From the NCBI GenBank assembly GCA_027858325.1, contig JAQICU010000261.1, forward strand, positions 1 through 9,979: DNA of 9,979 bases, read 5' to 3'. Shown here piece by piece: positions 6,926-9,979 of the stretch. The stretch's first letter is position 1; each line of letters begins with the position of its first letter. Origin of the DNA: Candidatus Cloacimonadota bacterium. Lineage in GTDB: Bacteria > Cloacimonadota > Cloacimonadia > Cloacimonadales > TCS61. Position numbers and translations under genes: made by a program. The notes below the pieces were generated by a model. That model had not been told where the DNA came from. It saw only the letters and a list, made by a program, of their open reading frames with translations, and ran no database searches.

Positions 6926-8359
6926 ATGGTTGATAAAGTATTGAATTTAAAATTGAAATATAAAGATAAAGTTTTGGATGTTGCCAGGCACAAACGGGAT
7001 TTTACCAACAAATTCTATATTGGAAATGACAGAGATCTTTTCTGGCAGATTCTTGATAAAGCCTTTCCCAGAAGATATAATCTGATCTCCAAAATAGGTT
7101 CATCTTTTAAACTGAAACTGCGTGATGATATGAGCGTTACCGTCATAAAAGATAATCAGGAATTGGGGATAGATGACTTAAAACGGGCAAATCTGATGAA
7201 AGGGAAATCCCTTACTCTCGATCCTTCAACCACTGGTCATATCGATTTCAGTGGAAGTTGGGAAATTGAGTATAGTTTTATTAACGCATATACATATACT
7301 CCCACTATGCAAGAGATAAGCATTGCTAAACAGTTTGCCAAATTCCCACCTCCCACGCCTCAGCAGAAATTCACACGGATATTCGTAATACTGGGGTTAT
7401 TGGTAACCTGGGCTGGTCTCTATTTTGCAGAAAGCACCTATGTCCCTCCCCTAAAGGTAGATTTTGCCGAACGCATGCAGCGTATTGAAGATTTTGCTAC
7501 TCAAGTTCAGCCGGAGATTATGGAAGTTGAAACAGAAGGCACTGTTGATGTACCAGTTGGAAAATCCAGAGAGGAGATGGAAGTTGAGGTTACTGAGCAG
7601 GTAGAACAGGCTCAAGCCATGACTTCAGCTCAATTTGAACAGGAATTCGGACTCGCTCTTGATGTCGGCGGTGGCATCCAGGGTGGTACAGGCACAGGTG
7701 ATTTCAGTAATGAACTTTTAGAGGTAACAGAAGTCAGTGAGATCGTTGCTCAGGGTTCTGGCGGACCGGGTGCAGGCACAGGACCTAAAGCCAGACGTGG
7801 TGCAACTGACCTTGATCTAGCGGGATCAGGCGGATTTGATCTGGAAGGCTCAGGTGATGGTCTGGGTGGACTGGGTGATATGGAAGGTCTCGGTCTGGGC
7901 GGAACCGGCGGTTTTGAAGAGGTTGATATGGCCAGCCTGGGTGGAGACGTGGGCAGTTATAATATTACCAAGGTCGAAAGTAGAGCCCAATTTAAGGCTG
8001 TTCAAAAACGTTTTGCCGGTATCAAGATGGTAAAAGAGGGATCGATACAAGTTAAACAGACAACTTCACCTCAAACAAAATCAATCGTGGCTGATATTGA
8101 TAGAGTGGTTGCTACACTTAGGCCACAAATTGAAAAATTATTTGCAAGAGAAACCATGATAATGGAGATGTATGGAACAGTAGAATTCTCGATCATTATC
8201 AATAAAAATGGTAAGGTGGAAGCGGTGGATACAGAATCAATCAAGGGCAGCTATTTTACCGATTCGTTCCTGACAAAATGCCGTGAGATCATCTTGAACT
8301 GGAAGATACCGGTCAAAGATCCGATCGGCTACAGCTTTAGAATGAAATTCATGAATTAA
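6926..8359 (+). CDS. TonB-like trans-periplasmic protein with AgmX/PglI-type C-terminal domain
   Basis: A 477-residue protein. Domains in order: a cytoplasmic N-terminal domain (1-120) with an FHA-like beta pattern, FYIGNDRD near 30 and a GHIDFSG...EIEYSF end, similar in layout to N-terminal domains of delta-proteobacterial TonB-family proteins. Then a Pro-rich stretch before one membrane helix (about 151-168), an acidic Glu/Val linker (180-240), and a Gly-rich flexible stretch (246-345). The C-terminal domain (about 386-477) has the AgmX/PglI/TonB pattern: I-rich helix, GTVEFSIIINKNGKV strand pair, FLTKC helix and WKIP near the end. Most members have a Cys-Tyr in the first helix and a second Cys later; here the first is Leu405-Phe and only Cys452 remains. 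ATG 6926 is preferred over GTG 6920 because of the ribosome binding site. It probably transmits energy from ExbB/ExbD to an outer-membrane or periplasmic partner. The partner is unknown. Confidence 0.9.
   Translation: MVDKVLNLKLKYKDKVLDVARHKRDFTNKFYIGNDRDLFWQILDKAFPRRYNLISKIGSSFKLKLRDDMSVTVIKDNQELGIDDLKRANLMKGKSLTLDPSTTGHIDFSGSWEIEYSFINAYTYTPTMQEISIAKQFAKFPPPTPQQKFTRIFVILGLLVTWAGLYFAESTYVPPLKVDFAERMQRIEDFATQVQPEIMEVETEGTVDVPVGKSREEMEVEVTEQVEQAQAMTSAQFEQEFGLALDVGGGIQGGTGTGDFSNELLEVTEVSEIVAQGSGGPGAGTGPKARRGATDLDLAGSGGFDLEGSGDGLGGLGDMEGLGLGGTGGFEEVDMASLGGDVGSYNITKVESRAQFKAVQKRFAGIKMVKEGSIQVKQTTSPQTKSIVADIDRVVATLRPQIEKLFARETMIMEMYGTVEFSIIINKNGKVEAVDTESIKGSYFTDSFLTKCREIILNWKIPVKDPIGYSFRMKFMN
7661..7960 (+). 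repeat. Gly-rich low-complexity coding repeat in the TonB-like gene
   Basis: This stretch encodes a linker dominated by Gly with Leu, Ser, Thr and Asp. Imperfect short units of the type GGTCTGGGTGG / GGACTGGGTGA / GGTCTGGGCGG are densest at 7855-7945. It is locally more GC-rich than its surroundings. It is expected to be a flexible spacer across the periplasm, and such tracts are prone to length variation between strains. Confidence 0.7.
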
Positions 8360-8376
8360 TAACAAAATAAAAATTT

Positions 8377-8406
8377 GCCCTTCTCTAGCAGGAGGGCTAT
8401 TTTTTT
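8377..8406 (+). terminator. Rho-independent terminator of the exbB/exbD/TonB-like operon
   Basis: The arms GCCCTTCT (8377-8384) and AGGAGGGC (8390-8397) pair over 8 bases with one G-U wobble around the 5-base loop CTAGC. After two bases a run of seven T follows (8400-8406). It begins 17 bases after the stop of the TonB-like gene. The upstream side is A-rich (8361-8373), so weak termination on the other strand is conceivable, but no gene converges on it here. Confidence 0.9.
8390..8395 (+). promoter_or_regulatory. Shine-Dalgarno-like AGGAGG inside the terminator stem upstream of priA
   Basis: AGGAGG is a perfect ribosome-binding core but sits 17 bases before the priA ATG at 8413, longer than usual, and within the right arm of the terminator hairpin. 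No other Shine-Dalgarno-like sequence lies between it and the ATG (the intervening bases are mostly T and A). Whether it functions in translation is uncertain. Confidence 0.35.
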
Positions 8407-8412
8407 ATAGCT

Positions 8413-9979
8413 ATGAAATATTATCAGATTGCACTTCCCATCAATGTTACAAAACTTTACATATATATGAATGAAGAAGAGATCATGTCGGGTTGCCGGG
8501 TGCTGGTTTCTTTCAATAATACATTTCATACCGGTATTGTTTGGCAGGAGACACAAGAAATTGATGATAAGATCAAATATAAAGATATCCTAGAGATCGT
8601 AGATGTTAAACCCAAAATTTCTACAGAATTATTAGAACTGGCTTTGTGGATCAGTAAATACTATCAATGTAGTTTGGGGCAGTCACTCTCGGCCATGCTG
8701 CCTTCCGCCTTCAATATCCAACTGCAAAGAAAAGTAAGATTAGTTGATAATTCAAAAACGGATATTAATAATGAGACAGCACTGATGATAGTAAAAGAGC
8801 TGAGTGCTGAGTGGCTTGATATCCATAAGTTAAAAGAAAGACTGAAGATCAATGCTCCTGAATTTAATACAGTATTGGAAGAGCTGGAGAGCTGCGGTGC
8901 AGTCGAGATACAAAGAATATTCGACGAGAAGATAAAGAAAAAGATCGCTAACTTTGTGATTTTATCCCAGGTTAGTAATATCCCCTCACTCACGGCAAAA
9001 CAGTCAGAAGCATATGAATACATGAAAAGCATTGCAGCTGATTTTCCACTAGCCAGGATCGCTGCCAAATATAGTTATTCCATAGTTAAAGCACTAAGGG
9101 ATAAAGATATTATTTCGATCGAGCCACGGGAAGTAAAAGAGCAGTATTTTACTTTCCCCCCAAAACGTATTTTAAAAAAAATAGAGCTGACATCCGAACA
9201 GCAGACAGCCATTTCCACTATAAAAAAATTTGTTAAATCGGGAAAATTTCACACCTTTCTGCTCTTTGGCATTACCGGCAGCGGTAAGACGGAAGTTTAT
9301 ATTGAGATCATAAAAAGTGCTTTAAAAAGGAATAGAACTGCACTCATGCTGGTGCCGGAGATCGCGCTTACGCCTCAGATGGTCGACCGGTTCTTCAACG
9401 CTTTTGGTGAAGATATAGCAATTCTGCACAGCCATTTGAACGACCGGCAGAGATGGGAACAATGGAATAAAATAAAGTCTGGTCAAAGCAAGATCGTGAT
9501 CGGGGCGCGTAGTGCCATATTTGCACCCTTGCGAAATCTGGGTGTGATAATCGTGGATGAAGAGCATGAAACAACCTATAAACAGGAAAATACTCCACGT
9601 TATAATGGGCGGGATCTGGCTATCCTGCGGGCTAAAATGAACAATGCTGTTGTTATACTGGGTAGTGCAACTCCCTCGTTGGAAAGCTGGAATAATGTGA
9701 ATATGGCTAGATTCACTCTGTTAAAATTATCACACCGTCCTCTTACCTATGAACTCCCGACAGTCGATATAATCGATATGAAGCGCGAGAAAGATCCTCA
9801 ACTTCTATTATCTGTGAAATTAAAAGCAAAAATTGAAGAAAAGCTAGCAGCTGGTCAGCAGATAATCCTGCTGCAGAACAGAAGAGGACACTCCTCCTTT
9901 GTGCAGTGTATCTCTTGTGGTAAACTATTTGGATGTCCCAGTTGTGATATCTCCCTTAAATTTCACAGCAATTCTCAGG
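8413..9979 (+). CDS. priA: Primosomal protein N', PriA replication-restart helicase (3' end outside window)
   Basis: PriA is a superfamily 2 DNA helicase that recognises stalled forks and D-loops and starts reassembly of the replisome. The frame is open from ATG 8413 to the window end (522 codons visible). The N-terminus (QIALPINVTKLYIY ... GCRVLVSF) matches the PriA 3'-end DNA-binding domain, which supports this start although no well-spaced ribosome binding site is present. A winged-helix-like region lies at about 115-250. The helicase core shows Walker A GITGSGKT (286-293, Lys292), ILHSHLNDRQR, VIGARSAIFAP, the Walker B DEEH box (382-385), a YNGRD motif where YHARD is usual, and GSATPSLESW. 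LLQNRRGHS precedes the first zinc-binding cysteines Cys499, 502, 508 and 511, with the same spacing as E. coli 436/439/445/448. The second cysteine set and C-terminal lobe lie beyond the window. Walker A is about 62 residues later than in E. coli. The gene is separated from the upstream operon by a terminator. Confidence 0.97.
   Translation, partial: MKYYQIALPINVTKLYIYMNEEEIMSGCRVLVSFNNTFHTGIVWQETQEIDDKIKYKDILEIVDVKPKISTELLELALWISKYYQCSLGQSLSAMLPSAFNIQLQRKVRLVDNSKTDINNETALMIVKELSAEWLDIHKLKERLKINAPEFNTVLEELESCGAVEIQRIFDEKIKKKIANFVILSQVSNIPSLTAKQSEAYEYMKSIAADFPLARIAAKYSYSIVKALRDKDIISIEPREVKEQYFTFPPKRILKKIELTSEQQTAISTIKKFVKSGKFHTFLLFGITGSGKTEVYIEIIKSALKRNRTALMLVPEIALTPQMVDRFFNAFGEDIAILHSHLNDRQRWEQWNKIKSGQSKIVIGARSAIFAPLRNLGVIIVDEEHETTYKQENTPRYNGRDLAILRAKMNNAVVILGSATPSLESWNNVNMARFTLLKLSHRPLTYELPTVDIIDMKREKDPQLLLSVKLKAKIEEKLAAGQQIILLQNRRGHSSFVQCISCGKLFGCPSCDISLKFHSNSQ

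Noticed and set aside
7836..8050. Extra open frames on both strands in the Gly-rich part of the TonB-like gene
   Set aside because: They are by-products of the biased GGN-rich composition; the protein from the main frame has the expected domain order.
8300..8412. A dedicated priA promoter
   Set aside because: No sequence here resembles a spaced -35/-10 pair well enough, so none is annotated. A promoter farther up in the TonB-like gene cannot be excluded.
8664..9068. 134-codon open frame on the - strand
   Set aside because: It lies entirely inside priA, whose motifs are unmistakable, and has no ribosome binding site or recognisable domain.
9169..9183. T TTA AAA slippery-type heptamer followed by an A-run within priA
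   Set aside because: The zero frame gives intact PriA through all motifs. The +1 frame stops at once and the -1 frame soon after; no downstream product requires frameshifting, and I see no stimulatory structure.
1..9979. CRISPR arrays, insertion sequences, tRNA or rRNA genes, attachment sites
   Set aside because: I found no regularly spaced direct repeats, transposase or integrase coding regions with flanking inverted repeats, or tRNA-like folds; coding density leaves almost no space for them.

Overview
The window is a densely packed, AT-rich bacterial segment with every recognisable gene on the + strand. It looks like a diderm (two-membrane) bacterium: it encodes an ExbB/TolQ-type channel, two ExbD/TolR-type proteins and a TonB/AgmX-like protein that crosses the inner membrane, together with exported periplasmic proteins. 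This layout with a giant TPR protein, the codon style and the AT-richness recall the FCB group, and Cloacimonadota is my best guess. That placement is from memory of similar gene sets and has not been tested.

Layout. Positions 1-451 hold the 3' end of a helical, charged protein of unknown function whose start lies outside the window. It overlaps by 8 bases a very large exported protein (444-4808, 1454 aa) with TPR-like helical repeats and two related beta-sandwich-like modules at its C-terminus. After a 58-base gap comes a small exported protein (4867-5118, 83 aa). Then come an ExbB/TolQ homologue (5131-5859), a first ExbD-like protein (5864-6373), a second ExbD-like protein (6383-6916), and a TonB-like protein with an AgmX/PglI-type C-terminal domain (best start 6926, end 8359). 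Gaps among the last four are 4-9 bases, so this is very probably one operon. It closes with a clear intrinsic terminator (8377-8406). Directly after it begins priA (8413 to beyond the window end), the primosomal replication-restart helicase, unrelated in function.

How the genes may work together. ExbB plus ExbD form a proton-driven inner-membrane motor. The TonB/AgmX-like protein would carry force or conformational change across the periplasm, and the giant TPR protein and the small exported protein are candidate periplasmic partners. One TolQ-type plus two TolR-type subunits with an AgmX-type protein resembles the composition of the Agl-Glt gliding/transport machinery of Myxococcus (AglR with AglQ and AglS, plus GltG/GltJ). 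The pattern also occurs in uncharacterised Tol/Ton-like operons, so gliding is not established. No TonB-dependent receptor, TolB or Pal is present here.

Most interesting points: the two ExbD proteins differ at the essential membrane aspartate (Asn in the first, Asp in the second); the giant TPR protein carries a duplicated C-terminal beta-sandwich motif; an unrecognised small exported protein sits inside the motor operon; and the terminator hairpin abuts the priA start and holds the only Shine-Dalgarno-like sequence near it. There is no gene-free stretch longer than 58 bases, and I see no RNA gene, mobile element or CRISPR array.
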